Shown in pieces: positions 1-8,507 of a stretch of DNA of 64,000 nt. The translations under genes were made by a program, and so were the position numbers. The DNA comes from an uncultured Clostridia bacterium (GTDB taxonomy: Bacteria > Bacillota > Clostridia > Christensenellales > Borkfalkiaceae): the NCBI GenBank assembly GCA_947626105.1, contig CANQQY010000001.1, positions 124,001 to 188,000 of the forward strand, in the 5' to 3' direction. Numbering within the stretch: position 1 is the stretch's first letter; each line of letters opens with the position of its first letter. The notes beneath the pieces were generated by a model. The model was not told where the DNA came from. It ran no database searches and saw only the letters and a list, made by a program, of their open reading frames with translations.

Positions 1-359
1 ACGAGGACGGACTTCCCCTTGACGGAAACGCCCGCGTTTTGGAGCATGAGCATGAAGCCGTAGCCGTCCGTGTTGTACCCCATGCGGGTCTTGGTGACGA
101 CGGTATTCACCGCGCCGAACGTCTTTGCGTCCCCCTCGAGTCCTTTCAGATAGGGAACGATCTCCCCCTTAAAGGGAATGGTGACGTTGAATCCGTCGTA
201 GCGGGAGAAGAGCTCCTCCGCATGCAGAGCAAATTCCTCGGGCGGAATGCTGACTTTTTCGTAGGTACATGCCGCCAGAAAGTGTCGGCGCATGAGAAAA
301 TCGTGAATGGCAGGACTGTCCGACTTCGAGACGTCCTTGCCGATGACTGCAAGCCTCAT
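1..359 (-). CDS. aroE: Shikimate dehydrogenase, N-terminal part (runs off the window)
   Basis: NADPH-dependent reduction of 3-dehydroshikimate to shikimate in the aromatic amino acid pathway. Only the first ~119 residues lie in the window; the gene continues beyond base 1. Seen directly: the substrate-binding segment GFNVTIPFK, then GAVNTV and the YNTDGYGF stretch, all typical of the AroE N-terminal domain. The start ATG (359-357) overlaps the aroB stop codon as ATGA, so translation is probably coupled to aroB. It is the last visible gene of an aroC-aroB-aroE run. The family call is firm; the C-terminal NADP domain cannot be judged. Confidence 0.93.
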   Translation of the reverse strand, partial: MRLAVIGKDVSKSDSPAIHDFLMRRHFLAACTYEKVSIPPEEFALHAEELFSRYDGFNVTIPFKGEIVPYLKGLEGDAKTFGAVNTVVTKTRMGYNTDGYGFMLMLQNAGVSVKGKSVL

Positions 360-1426
360 AAACTCTCTCCGATCTCACAGAGGGCGCGCTCGTACGCCGC
401 AAAGGGAAGTTCCAACATGGCGTATCCCCCCTTTTTGACGGGTACGGTGAGCGTGATCTCTCCCTGTTTTGTGTTCTTTTTATCGAGAAGGGCAAGGCGC
501 GCCGCATGTCCGACGTCGATCCCCTTCCAATCCGCGCCCGCAAGGACGAACCGTATCAATTCTTCGAGCGCGGCAAGATATTCCCCGTCTACTTCCAAGG
601 AACTGCGGGCGATACGGCTCTCGTACAATAGCCCCACGAGCACGCACTCCCCATGCGAGAGATCCACGCCCGAAAGCTCGACGGCGTGTCCCGTCGTGTG
701 CCCGAGGTTGAGACAGCGCCTCAACCCCTTCTCCGTGGGATCCCGCCGCACGACGTCCGCTTTGATCGCAATATTCCTGGGCACGATCCCGCCGAGGAAG
801 TTCAGATCGAAGAGCTTCTCCCTGTTTTGGGAAAGCAGATCGAAGAGTTCCCCGTTCAGGGCGGCGTGCTTGACAATCTCCCCGAGCCCGCAACGGATCT
901 CGCGCGGGGGAAGCGTGCGGAAAAAGGACGGGTCTGCAAAGACGAATTCGGGCGGATAAAACGCCCCGACAAGATTTTTCACGCCGCAGAAGTCCACGGC
1001 GGTCTTGCCGCCTACGGAGCTGTCTACCTGCGCGAGCAAGGTGGTCGGAACCTGAATGCAGCCGATCCCCCGCATATAGAGGCTCGCCGCGAGTCCGCCG
1101 ATATCCCCCACGACGCCGCCGCCGAGCGCGACAAGCGTGGAGTTGCGCCTAAGCCCGTGTTCCGCCATCGCCTTCAAGAGCGAAAACAGCGTCTGCTCGT
1201 TTTTATGTTCCTCTCCCGCGTGCATGACAAAGACGGGCACGCCCGCAAGGTATTTTTCGATCTTTTTCCGGTAGAGCGCATAGACGTTCGAATCGGTGAA
1301 CAGGATCCCGCCGCCGCCCGAAAGACGGTCTCTGCGCGGAGCAAGTTCCGCCTTGAAAACCTCTTTCCTGCAAACGACGACGCTCTCCCGCGCGCCCGCT
1401 TTTCCCTTGATGCGTTCGGTTTTCAT
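356..1426 (-). CDS. aroB: 3-dehydroquinate synthase
   Basis: Converts DAHP to 3-dehydroquinate, the second step of the shikimate pathway; cytoplasmic, NAD- and metal-dependent. The 356-aa length is normal for the family. Visible motifs: the NAD-binding GGGVVGDIGG (residues 102-111), PTTLLAQVDSSVGGKTAVD (127-145), and the metal ligands in GLGEIVKHA (Glu183), LNLGHTTGHA (His243/His247) and His258. The start overlaps the aroC stop by 4 nt and the stop overlaps aroE by 4 nt, so the three aro genes form a coupled block. Confidence 0.97.
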   Translation of the reverse strand: MKTERIKGKAGARESVVVCRKEVFKAELAPRRDRLSGGGGILFTDSNVYALYRKKIEKYLAGVPVFVMHAGEEHKNEQTLFSLLKAMAEHGLRRNSTLVALGGGVVGDIGGLAASLYMRGIGCIQVPTTLLAQVDSSVGGKTAVDFCGVKNLVGAFYPPEFVFADPSFFRTLPPREIRCGLGEIVKHAALNGELFDLLSQNREKLFDLNFLGGIVPRNIAIKADVVRRDPTEKGLRRCLNLGHTTGHAVELSGVDLSHGECVLVGLLYESRIARSSLEVDGEYLAALEELIRFVLAGADWKGIDVGHAARLALLDKKNTKQGEITLTVPVKKGGYAMLELPFAAYERALCEIGESL

Positions 1427-2553
1427 GAGAGTTCTCCGTAGCGCGAGATGAGCTCCGCCATTCTGTCTCCGCCGAGGCGCTCTGTGACGACTTTCGCAAG
1501 CTCTGCGGCAAGCGCGCTTTCGAGCACCCGCTCACAGGCGAAGATCGCACAGATATCGCTGCGCTCCGTGGCGGCGCGGGCGGGCTTTCCGGTTGCGATA
1601 TCCACCGTATCGAGCCCCCGCATCAGGGTGGGAATGGGCTTCATCGCGGCGCGGAGAACGATCTCTTCGCCGTTGCTCATGCCCCCCTCAATGCCGCCCG
1701 CACGGTTGGTCTTGCGGCAATATCCCCCTTGGGCGGCGGGATAGATGCTGTCGTGGACTTCGCTTCCGCGGCGGGACGCCGCCGCAAAGCCGAGCCCCAC
1801 CTCGACGCCCTTCACCGCCTGAACGCTCATCAGCGCGGCGGCAAGGCGGGCGTCCAGCTTCTCCGCATAGGTCATACAGCTCCCGAACCCCGCTTTCAAA
1901 CCCTTGACGCGGAGTTCGGCCGTACCGCCGAGGGTATCCTTTTCCGCTTTCGCCTCATCGACCGCGCGGCAGGCTTTCTCCTCCAAGATGGGATCGAGCA
2001 TGCCGAGAAGAGAAGAGCGGCTCTGTATTTCTTCAAACGTATATTCTTTTTCGTCCGAAACGTCGCCGACGCTTTGGACGTACCCCGCGATCTCGATCCC
2101 GAGCGCGGCAAGAAGCTGCCTGAAAATCTCGCCCGCCGCGACGCGCACGGCGGTCTCCCTCGCGGAAGCGCGCTCCAAAACGTTACGGGCGTCGTCCTGC
2201 CCGAATTTCATGACTCCCGTAAGGTCTGCGTGCCCCGGGCGGACGGTGGTGAGCCGCCTTGCGTCCGTATCGCACCCCTCGGGCGCCATATACGCCTTCC
2301 AATTCTCGTAGTCGCGGTTCCAGACGGCGAGCGTGATGGGACTTGAAAGCGTCACGCGGTTTCTCACGCCCGAGAGGATCTCGACGCGGTCCTTCTCGAT
2401 GCGCTGGCGCGCCCCCCTGCCGTAGCCCTCCTGCCGAAGGGCGAGAGCTTCGTCGATCTTTTCGAGATCGATCTCCAACCCCGCGGGGATCCCTTCGAGA
2501 ATGGCGAACAGCCCTTTCCCGTGCGATTCTCCCGCCGTCGTCAAGTGTATCAT
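1423..2553 (-). CDS. aroC: Chorismate synthase
   Basis: Makes chorismate from EPSP using reduced FMN, the last common step to aromatic amino acids. The 376-aa protein begins with the diagnostic GESHG(K) signature at residues 8-12 and continues with conserved segments such as RPGHADL and SNGEEI. Its ATG overlaps the stop of the upstream patatin-like gene and its stop overlaps aroB, each by 4 nt. Pathway order here is aroC, aroB, aroE in the direction of transcription. Start and family are secure. Confidence 0.97.
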   Translation of the reverse strand: MIHLTTAGESHGKGLFAILEGIPAGLEIDLEKIDEALALRQEGYGRGARQRIEKDRVEILSGVRNRVTLSSPITLAVWNRDYENWKAYMAPEGCDTDARRLTTVRPGHADLTGVMKFGQDDARNVLERASARETAVRVAAGEIFRQLLAALGIEIAGYVQSVGDVSDEKEYTFEEIQSRSSLLGMLDPILEEKACRAVDEAKAEKDTLGGTAELRVKGLKAGFGSCMTYAEKLDARLAAALMSVQAVKGVEVGLGFAAASRRGSEVHDSIYPAAQGGYCRKTNRAGGIEGGMSNGEEIVLRAAMKPIPTLMRGLDTVDIATGKPARAATERSDICAIFACERVLESALAAELAKVVTERLGGDRMAELISRYGELS

Positions 2554-3392
2554 CTCTTTTTCTCCTTGGCCTTATTTGCGATCAGCGCCTGAATTTCCGC
2601 AATGTGCGCCTTCGCCTCCTCGTAGCCGATCTCATACATCGCGTCCATGGACGGGCGCGAGACGTCGGTCGCTTTATAATCATAGAGATTGGGGCGGAGC
2701 ATTATATCCGCCGCCGCATAGCCGCGCGATTTGCAGTCGGGCGTGTTCCTGACGGGGCTCATCGCGTTGATGGCGGAGCCCACCATGCGGGAAAACCTTC
2801 CCTTTTCCTCTTCACTGCGGACAAATGCGGAGAGGTCGATCGCCACGACGATCTCCGCGCCGAGCTCCCTGCACACATCCGCGGGAATCGCATTGGAAAA
2901 GGCGCCGTCGTACAGCTTTTTGTCTCCGATCTCCACGCCGCGGAAGAAGGGCGGGATCGCGGCGGACGCCGTGAGCGCATGGGCGAGCTTTCCTTCCTTC
3001 AAGATCACGTTTTCGTTCGTTGCGCCGTCCGTAGCGGAGACGGCAAAGGGCATGGGAATGGTATCGAAGTCTCCCTCGAGATAATCTTCGAGAAAGCGTT
3101 CCGCAAAGGTAAGATCGGAAAACGGCTTTAAGTTTTTGGCGAACTCCTTGCGGTTGAGCCCTTCGACGATGCCGATCATGTCCGCCGAGGAGTAGCCCTT
3201 TGCATACAGTGCGCCGACAATGCCGCCGATAGACGCCCCCGTCACGACGGAAAAGGAAAGTCCCGCCTCTTCGAACGCTTTGATCGCCCCCAAGTGCGCC
3301 ATCCCTTTTGCGCCGCCGCTGCCGAGGGCAAGCCCAAGAACGGGCGGCCTCTTCCGCGAAAATAACGATTTCAAACGGGTAAGAAATCCCAT
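2550..3392 (-). CDS. Patatin-like phospholipase (RssA/NTE-like serine hydrolase)
   Basis: A 280-aa cytoplasmic patatin-domain hydrolase with the expected Ser-Asp dyad: oxyanion glycine loop GSGGAKG (24-30), nucleophile elbow GASIG with Ser54, and the catalytic Asp in DGA (about residue 162; the family more often has DGG). Members cleave acyl esters of phospholipids; the physiological substrate here is unknown. It sits between a metallo-hydrolase and aroC with a 4-nt overlap to aroC, so it is co-transcribed with the aro genes, though no functional link is evident. A CGGAG-type ribosome site precedes the ATG. Confidence 0.88.
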   Translation of the reverse strand: MGFLTRLKSLFSRKRPPVLGLALGSGGAKGMAHLGAIKAFEEAGLSFSVVTGASIGGIVGALYAKGYSSADMIGIVEGLNRKEFAKNLKPFSDLTFAERFLEDYLEGDFDTIPMPFAVSATDGATNENVILKEGKLAHALTASAAIPPFFRGVEIGDKKLYDGAFSNAIPADVCRELGAEIVVAIDLSAFVRSEEEKGRFSRMVGSAINAMSPVRNTPDCKSRGYAAADIMLRPNLYDYKATDVSRPSMDAMYEIGYEEAKAHIAEIQALIANKAKEKKR

Positions 3393-3405
3393 GATATTCT
3401 CCGAG

Positions 3406-4239
3406 TTACAGTTCTATTTCCATACCGTCGAACGCCGCGATCACCCCGTACGCCTCTTCGGCGCTTTTGAGCGCCTCTTGCGTCGGGCGGGCGTTGTGCG
3501 AAAAATGCGTAATGACTTTCTTGGTATGAGCGTCCGCAAGCCCGAGCGCTTCGAGCCGTTCGACCGTACGCATATTCTCGTCCAATCCCATATGGCGGGC
3601 GTCCTCGCCCGTTGCGCCGTACAAGAAAGTGCAGTCCAGCGTGATGAGATCCACGGGCGCGCCGCCGATCTCGGAAAGGTATTCCACGGTGTCGTCGGGG
3701 AGCCTTCCCGTATCCGAAAGATGCAAGACGCGCTTGCCCTCCTTTTCGATGAGAAAGAGGAGCGGCTCTTCGGAGGAGTGCTTTGCAAGAAGGGTGTAGA
3801 CGCGATACTTTCCAAAGAGAAGTTCCTCGAACGCGCCGATGGGATGAAGTTCGAGATTTTCTTTGACGGATGGCTTCATCTCGCGGGCGGTGCACTCCCC
3901 GAACACGGACATGACTTCCCCGTTTCCGTAAATGTGCAAAACGGGCTGCGTCAGGTTGCTTGCATATTTATAGCCGCGCAGAATGAAATCGTGCGCATAA
4001 AAGTGATCCATGTGGGAATGGGTCACAAGGAGATATTGCAGGGCGGAAGCGTCGAATTTTTGCGCATGCGCAAAGGCGTCGGGCGGGAAGTCAATGGAAA
4101 GCTCCCCGTCGATGAGCACTTGCGCGCGGGTGCGGATCTCCCTTCCCCCTCTTTGCCGCACGCCGCGGCAGTATTCGCAGTTGCAAAACAGGGCGGGGAT
4201 CCCCTCCGCCGCACCCGTTCCGAGATAGGTGATCTTCAT
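3406..4239 (-). CDS. PhnP-like metallo-beta-lactamase-fold hydrolase
   Basis: A 277-aa MBL-fold enzyme. It shows the metal-binding THSHMDHF motif (residues 73-80), a later LSDTGRL aspartate and an ITHFSHNA histidine. Its N-terminal FCNCEYCRG cysteine cluster resembles the zinc-binding loop of PhnP-type phosphodiesterases. PhnP hydrolyses cyclic phosphodiesters, but no phosphonate (phn) genes are nearby, so a general phosphodiesterase role is only inferred. It lies 19 nt after dtd and 13 nt before the patatin gene, in one transcription unit. GGGAG precedes the start. Confidence 0.8.
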   Translation of the reverse strand: MKITYLGTGAAEGIPALFCNCEYCRGVRQRGGREIRTRAQVLIDGELSIDFPPDAFAHAQKFDASALQYLLVTHSHMDHFYAHDFILRGYKYASNLTQPVLHIYGNGEVMSVFGECTAREMKPSVKENLELHPIGAFEELLFGKYRVYTLLAKHSSEEPLLFLIEKEGKRVLHLSDTGRLPDDTVEYLSEIGGAPVDLITLDCTFLYGATGEDARHMGLDENMRTVERLEALGLADAHTKKVITHFSHNARPTQEALKSAEEAYGVIAAFDGMEIEL

Positions 4240-4258
4240 ATGTAACGACTCCCGCGGG

Positions 4259-4696
4259 CTAAATTTCGTATATGATCGTGACGGGGCCGTCGTTCGTCTG
4301 CGCGATCTTCATATCCGCGCCGAAAACGCCCGTCTTGACGGCCACGCCGAGGCGTTTGAGCTCTTCCGCCGCCGCCAGAAAGAGGGGCTCCGCCTGTTCG
4401 GGACGCTCCGCTTCCGTAAAGGACGGTCTGTTTCCCTTCCGCACGTCCCCGTAGAGCGTAAACTGCGAGACGAGAAGCACTTCGCCGTCCACGTCGAGGA
4501 CAGAGCGGTTCATCTTGCCCGCTTCATCCTCGAAAACGCGAAGATTTGCGATCTTTTCCGCACACTTTGCGGCTTGTTTGAAAACGTCCCCCGTGCGAAT
4601 GCCGAAAAAAACGACAAGCCCGCGTCCGATTTCGGAGACGGGCTGACCGTTTACGGTGAGTTTCGCGCAAAGGACCCGCTGCGCGACAAATTTCAT
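4259..4696 (-). CDS. dtd: D-aminoacyl-tRNA deacylase
   Basis: Hydrolyses D-aminoacyl-tRNAs (and Gly-tRNA(Ala)), a proofreading step of translation. The 145-aa length matches the DTD family. Both active-site signatures are present: SQFTLYGD (77-84) and NDGPVT (135-140), the latter holding the Gly-cisPro chirality gate. It is the first gene of the unit that continues to the aro genes. Its ATG is preceded by AAAGGA about 10 nt upstream, itself directly after a C8-A6 tract on the coding strand. No convincing promoter was found in the repeat-rich 300 nt upstream. Confidence 0.95.
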   Translation of the reverse strand: MKFVAQRVLCAKLTVNGQPVSEIGRGLVVFFGIRTGDVFKQAAKCAEKIANLRVFEDEAGKMNRSVLDVDGEVLLVSQFTLYGDVRKGNRPSFTEAERPEQAEPLFLAAAEELKRLGVAVKTGVFGADMKIAQTNDGPVTIIYEI

Positions 4697-4737
4697 ATAG
4701 ATGGTTTCCTTTTTTGGGGGGGGCGAAAGAGAGAAAA

Positions 4738-4990
4738 CCCCTCAGTCGCCTGTGGCGACAGCTCCCCTAAAAGGGGCGCCAAGGTGCGGCTCCGTTCTAA
4801 ATTACGGCGCGAAGCAAAACCACGCTTTTGCGGCAGCGCACCCAATTTGTCGAACCCCTTCGACTTAATGTTTTGTGAAACGGAAAGGGGGCGGCCGAAT
4901 TGTAATTGCAAGGCAAACGCACTAACCCCTCGCTCGCATTTCTTTTGCGCTTGCGCCGACAAGGCGCAAGCGCAAAAGAAATCGAGCGAA
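4738..4990. repeat. Composite intergenic repeat, copy A
   Basis: The stretch after about 4800 matches 63552-63845 near the other end of the window. The shared blocks are a TTACGGCGCG-like start, CAATTTGTCGAACCCCTTCGACTT, an AATTACAAGGCA-like block and CACTAACCCCTCG, followed by a large inverted repeat. Both copies end within about 10 nt of the stop codon of a minus-strand gene (efp here, araD there). The first ~60 nt is a REP-like unit also found at about 24550. Confidence 0.75.
4931..4988 (-). terminator. Long perfect hairpin after efp, probable terminator
   Basis: Arms 4938-4957 and 4963-4982 pair perfectly over 20 bp around the loop GACAA. They are extended by CGCTCG/CGAGCG (4931-4936 and 4983-4988) across one bulged base. 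On the minus strand it lies 10 nt after the efp stop. The U-run lies before rather than after the stem, so folding plus downstream sequence rather than a classic intrinsic terminator may be at work. Confidence 0.6.
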
Positions 4991-4997
4991 AAAGGTC

Positions 4998-5561
4998 TTA
5001 CACTCTCGACATATACTCGCCCGTGCGGGTGTCGATACGGATCGTGTCGCCCTCGTTGACGAACATCGGCACTTGGAAAACTGCGCCCGTTTCGACCTTC
5101 GCCGCCTTGGTGACGTTGGTCGCCGTGTTCCCCTTGACGCCGGGCTCCGCCTCGACGACTTTGAGTTCGACAAAGTTCTCGGGCTCGACGGAAAACGCCT
5201 TGTCGTACAGGAAACGTACGGTAACGGTGTCGTTTTCACGGATATAGCGAAGCGCGTCCTCGACCTGGTCGTGATTGAGCGGGGTCATGTTGAATTCTTC
5301 ATCCATGAAGTAGTAGAACTCCCCGTCGTTGTAGGAGTAGGTCATCTTCTTCGTTTCGACCTGCGCCGTCTCGAGCTTCGTCGTGGGGTTGAACGTCTCG
5401 TCGGAAAGGACTTGTCCCGTGACGACGTTTTTCAGCGTCGTGCGGACGAACGCCGCGCCCTTGCCGGGCTTGACGTGCTGGAACTCCGTGACGGTGTAGA
5501 CGCCGCTCTTATATTCGAACGTGGTGCCCTTTCTGATGTCTCCTGCCATAATTTGTGCCAT
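4998..5561 (-). CDS. efp: Translation elongation factor P
   Basis: EF-P rescues ribosomes stalled on polyproline. The 187-aa protein has the normal three-domain length. The tip loop reads KPGKGAAF with Lys34 at the position that is modified in other bacteria; the modifying enzyme is not in the window. The C-terminus ([16 protein letters not shown]) is the usual EF-P signature. It follows the M24 peptidase gene by 14 nt and has a strong site AAGGAGA before the ATG, so the two are co-transcribed from the promoter at 6637-6665. Confidence 0.98.
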   Translation of the reverse strand: MAQIMAGDIRKGTTFEYKSGVYTVTEFQHVKPGKGAAFVRTTLKNVVTGQVLSDETFNPTTKLETAQVETKKMTYSYNDGEFYYFMDEEFNMTPLNHDQVEDALRYIRENDTVTVRFLYDKAFSVEPENFVELKVVEAEPGVKGNTATNVTKAAKVETGAVFQVPMFVNEGDTIRIDTRTGEYMSRV

Positions 5562-5574
5562 AAAAGTATCTCCT

Positions 5575-6630
5575 TTATTCCAAAACCAATAAATTTTTCG
5601 TTGTTTTGTGCATGAATGAGAAGGTCTTGCCCCCCTTCATATACATGCTGTCCTCAATGCGGATCCCGAGCCGGCCCGCAATATACACGCCGGGCTCGTC
5701 CGAAAAGACCATGCCGTCCGCGATTTTTTCTTCGCTCCGCGGCGACAAAACGGGATATTCATGGATCTGCAAGCCGATCCCGTGCCCGAGAGAATGGGTA
5801 AAATATTGATCGAGCCCCTTTTCTTTGAGGTAGTCCCGCGCGAGCGCGTCCCCCTCCCGCCCCGTCATACCTGCGACGAGGTTTTCTTTGACGAGTTCAT
5901 GCGCCGTGAGGACGCTATTGTAGATCTTTTTGAATTCTTCGTGTTTCCCGTCGTCGCCGAAGAGGAAGGTGCGGGTGATGTCCGAACAGTACCCTTTGAC
6001 TTTGCAGCCGAAGTCGATGAGGACGGGATCGCCGAAGCGGAGCTTTGTATCCCCCGTCTCGTAGTGCGGGACGCTGCCGTGGGCGCCGAATGCGCAGATC
6101 GTATCGAACGACGTTCCGCTCGCCCCGCGCTTTCTCATATTGTATTCGAGAAGGGCGGCGGTCTCGTTTTCCGTCATGCCCTCTTTGAGCTCCGTGAGAA
6201 GTTCAAGAAACGCCTCTTCCGCGATGTCGCAAGCCGTTTGGATGAGAGAGAGCTCTTCTTCGGATTTTACGATCATCGCCTGCTTCAACGCGGGCATGCA
6301 ATCGACGAGCGTATGCGCTTTTTTGAGCCGTTCGTAAGAGGATGCGTCCGTAAACGGGAAGGGAATGCCGAGCGTCTTTTTCCCCGCGATCAGATCCATC
6401 GCCTCGGGATAGGCGCCCGCCACGACCTCGACGCCGCTGCCTTTGAGCTCCCTCTCCGCCGCCTCAAAGTAGCGCGGATCGGCGACGAATTTACAGCTTT
6501 TCCCGTCGAGAATGACGTAGCCGTCCGTCGAGGAAAAGCCCGTGAGGTATTTTCTGAGGAAATCGCACTCGATATAGAGGGCGTCCACCCCCGAATTTTC
6601 ATATATTTTGCGCAATTTTTCCTTGACCAT
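5575..6630 (-). CDS. M24 family aminopeptidase (Xaa-Pro type)
   Basis: A metallo-peptidase of the creatinase/aminopeptidase P fold that removes N-terminal residues before proline. An N-terminal creatinase-like domain is followed by the catalytic domain with the metal ligands in order: [18 protein letters not shown] (two Asp), HSLGHGIG (His), SDEPGVY (Glu) and GIRIEDS (Glu). The upstream in-frame ATG at 6636 abuts the -10 box and would lie in the untranscribed discriminator. I therefore take the ATG at 6630, which is where transcription is expected to begin, giving 351 aa and a leaderless mRNA. Co-transcribed with efp, a pairing common in Bacillota. Confidence 0.92.
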   Translation of the reverse strand: MVKEKLRKIYENSGVDALYIECDFLRKYLTGFSSTDGYVILDGKSCKFVADPRYFEAAERELKGSGVEVVAGAYPEAMDLIAGKKTLGIPFPFTDASSYERLKKAHTLVDCMPALKQAMIVKSEEELSLIQTACDIAEEAFLELLTELKEGMTENETAALLEYNMRKRGASGTSFDTICAFGAHGSVPHYETGDTKLRFGDPVLIDFGCKVKGYCSDITRTFLFGDDGKHEEFKKIYNSVLTAHELVKENLVAGMTGREGDALARDYLKEKGLDQYFTHSLGHGIGLQIHEYPVLSPRSEEKIADGMVFSDEPGVYIAGRLGIRIEDSMYMKGGKTFSFMHKTTKNLLVLE

Positions 6631-6636
6631 AGCCAT

Positions 6637-6665
6637 ATTATACCAAATCAGGGGGCAATAGTCAA
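6637..6665 (-). promoter_or_regulatory. Promoter of the M24 peptidase-efp unit
   Basis: On the minus strand TTGACT (6665-6660), a 17-nt spacer, then TATAAT (6642-6637). Exactly six bases separate the -10 box from the ATG at 6630, which puts the expected transcription start on the A of the start codon. Confidence 0.8.
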
Positions 6666-6735
6666 CGATTTTTTATCAGAATGCTTGAAAAACGCGCCTT
6701 CCCGCCTTTGCGGCAATGGACGGGGGCATGCCAGC

Positions 6736-7605
6736 TCATTCTCTGCCGCCAAAGCCTTCCGCCGCCCTTTTGTACATCTCTTTCATCGCCATGGCATCCT
6801 CCGTCTGCGTTCCCGCGGACTCCGAGACGATATAGGGTTCGAGTTTCAGGCGGACGAGCGCCCTTGCAAGAGGTTCGAATTCGGGTCCGTAGACGGTATC
6901 GCCGAAGGTGAGATGCCGAATCTCCCCTTTCGCCCCGTACTGGATCTTGGAAAAATGCACATGAAAATGCTTCATGCGCTCATAGCCGAGCGCGTCGATG
7001 AGATATTCAAGGCGTTCGCTATAATCCCGTTCCGTCCTGAGGCTCCCCTGCTCGCGGGCGTTGACGTGCCCGAAATCCACGCAGGGGGTAAATACGGGAT
7101 CGGTCTTGCAGATCTCGGCGATCTCCTCCACGGTGCCGATCTGGGCGATCTTGCCCATGGTTTCGGGGCAGAAGATCATCTCTTCGAGTCCGTTTTGATA
7201 GATGAGATCCCGCAAGATCCCGATCCTTTTCAGGGTGCGGGAGAACGCCGCTTCGCGCGTCTCTTTGCCCTGCGTGGCGGGATGAAAGACGATGCGCTTC
7301 CCCCCCATCGCACGCGCCGCCCTTGCGCTGTCGAGGACGTACCCGTAGGATTTTTCCGCCATTTCGTCGTCGGGATTGGCGAAATTGATAAAATAGGGCG
7401 CATGGACGGAGATCTCTATCTCCGCCGCGTTGAACGCGTCGCGCACGCTCTCCGCCTTCTTTTCGGAGATACGGACGCCGCGCCCGAAGGAATATTCGAA
7501 GCAATCGAGTCCGTGCTCCTTCACAAACAAAGCGGACTCTTCCGTGTGTTCATAGCCCGCGGCATAAAAACTTTCGCAGTTGCCGCTCGGTCCGAATTTG
7601 ATCAT
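6736..7605 (-). CDS. Endonuclease IV-like / xylose isomerase-like TIM-barrel protein
   Basis: A 289-aa AP-endonuclease-2-type TIM barrel. Metal-binding features are recognisable: SVHAPY, IVFHPAT, FCPETMGK, CVDFGHVNA, HFHVHFSK and a late IVSES. These match the Nfo family pattern of His/Glu/Asp ligands. It is somewhat divergent from canonical Nfo, so DNA repair at abasic sites is the likeliest role, but a sugar isomerase-like activity cannot be excluded. The ATG overlaps the ribF stop by 4 nt, making it the last gene of the long nusA operon. Confidence 0.8.
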   Translation of the reverse strand: MIKFGPSGNCESFYAAGYEHTEESALFVKEHGLDCFEYSFGRGVRISEKKAESVRDAFNAAEIEISVHAPYFINFANPDDEMAEKSYGYVLDSARAARAMGGKRIVFHPATQGKETREAAFSRTLKRIGILRDLIYQNGLEEMIFCPETMGKIAQIGTVEEIAEICKTDPVFTPCVDFGHVNAREQGSLRTERDYSERLEYLIDALGYERMKHFHVHFSKIQYGAKGEIRHLTFGDTVYGPEFEPLARALVRLKLEPYIVSESAGTQTEDAMAMKEMYKRAAEGFGGRE

Positions 7606-8507
7606 CTGTACCTCTCCCTAAGTCTTGCAATGTCCTTTTGAAGCTGCGCTCTAAGCGCGTCCGCCCCCGAAAATTTTTGAATGGGACGGAAAAATTCTGT
7701 GGGATAGACCCGTACGGTACTTCCGTAGAGGTCTCCCGAAAAACCGTCGAGATATGCTTCGATCTTGCGCTCTTCGACCCCGAACGTGGGACGCGCGCCG
7801 ATGTTCACGATCGTCGGAAAGTTGCCCTGCGGAGTCGCGCAAAAGCCCCCGTACACTCCGTCGGGCGGAAGCAGTTTCTCCGCGGGAACGGAAAGATTCA
7901 GCGTGGGAAAACCGTATGTACGCCCCACCTCTCTTCCGTGCTCCACGACGCCCTGTACGAAATACGCGCCGCCGTAAAAATCTTCCGCCGCACAGGAGAG
8001 GCAGGCGTTCAGACGGGGCAGATCGCCGCTTCTCAAAAAATCTTTACAGGCGGAAGCGGAGAATTTGCACTCTTTCCCGCTCCCTTCCGCAAGATACCCG
8101 ACCGTGCGGAGAACAAAGACGGGACAGGGCGCGAGCCGTTTTAAGAGCTCGGGCGTGCCCGCGGCGTCCCTGCCGAAGCGGAAATCCTCGCCGCAATATA
8201 CCGCGCCGGCGTTAAAGCGGGAAAAAAGCGCTTTTGCAAACTCCTCGGCAGACGTTGTGCGGAGCGTTTCATCGAGGTCGATCTCGCAGAGAGCGTCCAC
8301 GCCCGCCTTTGCAAAAATCTCCCGCCGCTCATCGCGGGTGAAGAGGACGTGTCCCTTTCCGCCGAACATCGTCGTAAGCAGAATCGGGAGATCCCGCTTC
8401 TTTGCCTCGGAAAGGAGCGCACGGTGCCCGAGATGGAGCCCGTCGAAGCCGCCCAAGAGGAGCGTGCACGGCGTTTGATACTTTTCTTTGAAAGAAAAAA
8501 TCAACAT
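7602..8507 (-). CDS. ribF: Bifunctional riboflavin kinase / FAD synthetase
   Basis: Phosphorylates riboflavin to FMN and adenylates FMN to FAD. The 301-aa protein starts at ATG 8507 (MLIFSFKEK), overlapping the end of truB by 7 nt. The longer upstream reading is only the truB region in another frame. The N-terminal nucleotidyltransferase half shows GGFDGLHLGHR. The C-terminal kinase half shows GREVGRTYGFPTLNL, DGVYGG and NIGARPTFG. truB-ribF adjacency is the classic Bacillota arrangement. No FMN riboswitch is present, as expected for an operon-internal copy. Confidence 0.96.
   Translation of the reverse strand: MLIFSFKEKYQTPCTLLLGGFDGLHLGHRALLSEAKKRDLPILLTTMFGGKGHVLFTRDERREIFAKAGVDALCEIDLDETLRTTSAEEFAKALFSRFNAGAVYCGEDFRFGRDAAGTPELLKRLAPCPVFVLRTVGYLAEGSGKECKFSASACKDFLRSGDLPRLNACLSCAAEDFYGGAYFVQGVVEHGREVGRTYGFPTLNLSVPAEKLLPPDGVYGGFCATPQGNFPTIVNIGARPTFGVEERKIEAYLDGFSGDLYGSTVRVYPTEFFRPIQKFSGADALRAQLQKDIARLRERYR

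Larger units (their letters stand above)
4697..4997. other. Intergenic region filled with composite repeat DNA
   Basis: No gene is seen. From left to right it holds a G8 tract (4716-4723) 20 nt upstream of dtd, a CCCCT...AGGGG repeat unit (4738-4798), a longer element with the palindrome GTCGAACCCCTTCGAC, and a very long hairpin (4931-4988) next to the efp stop codon. Confidence 0.8.
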
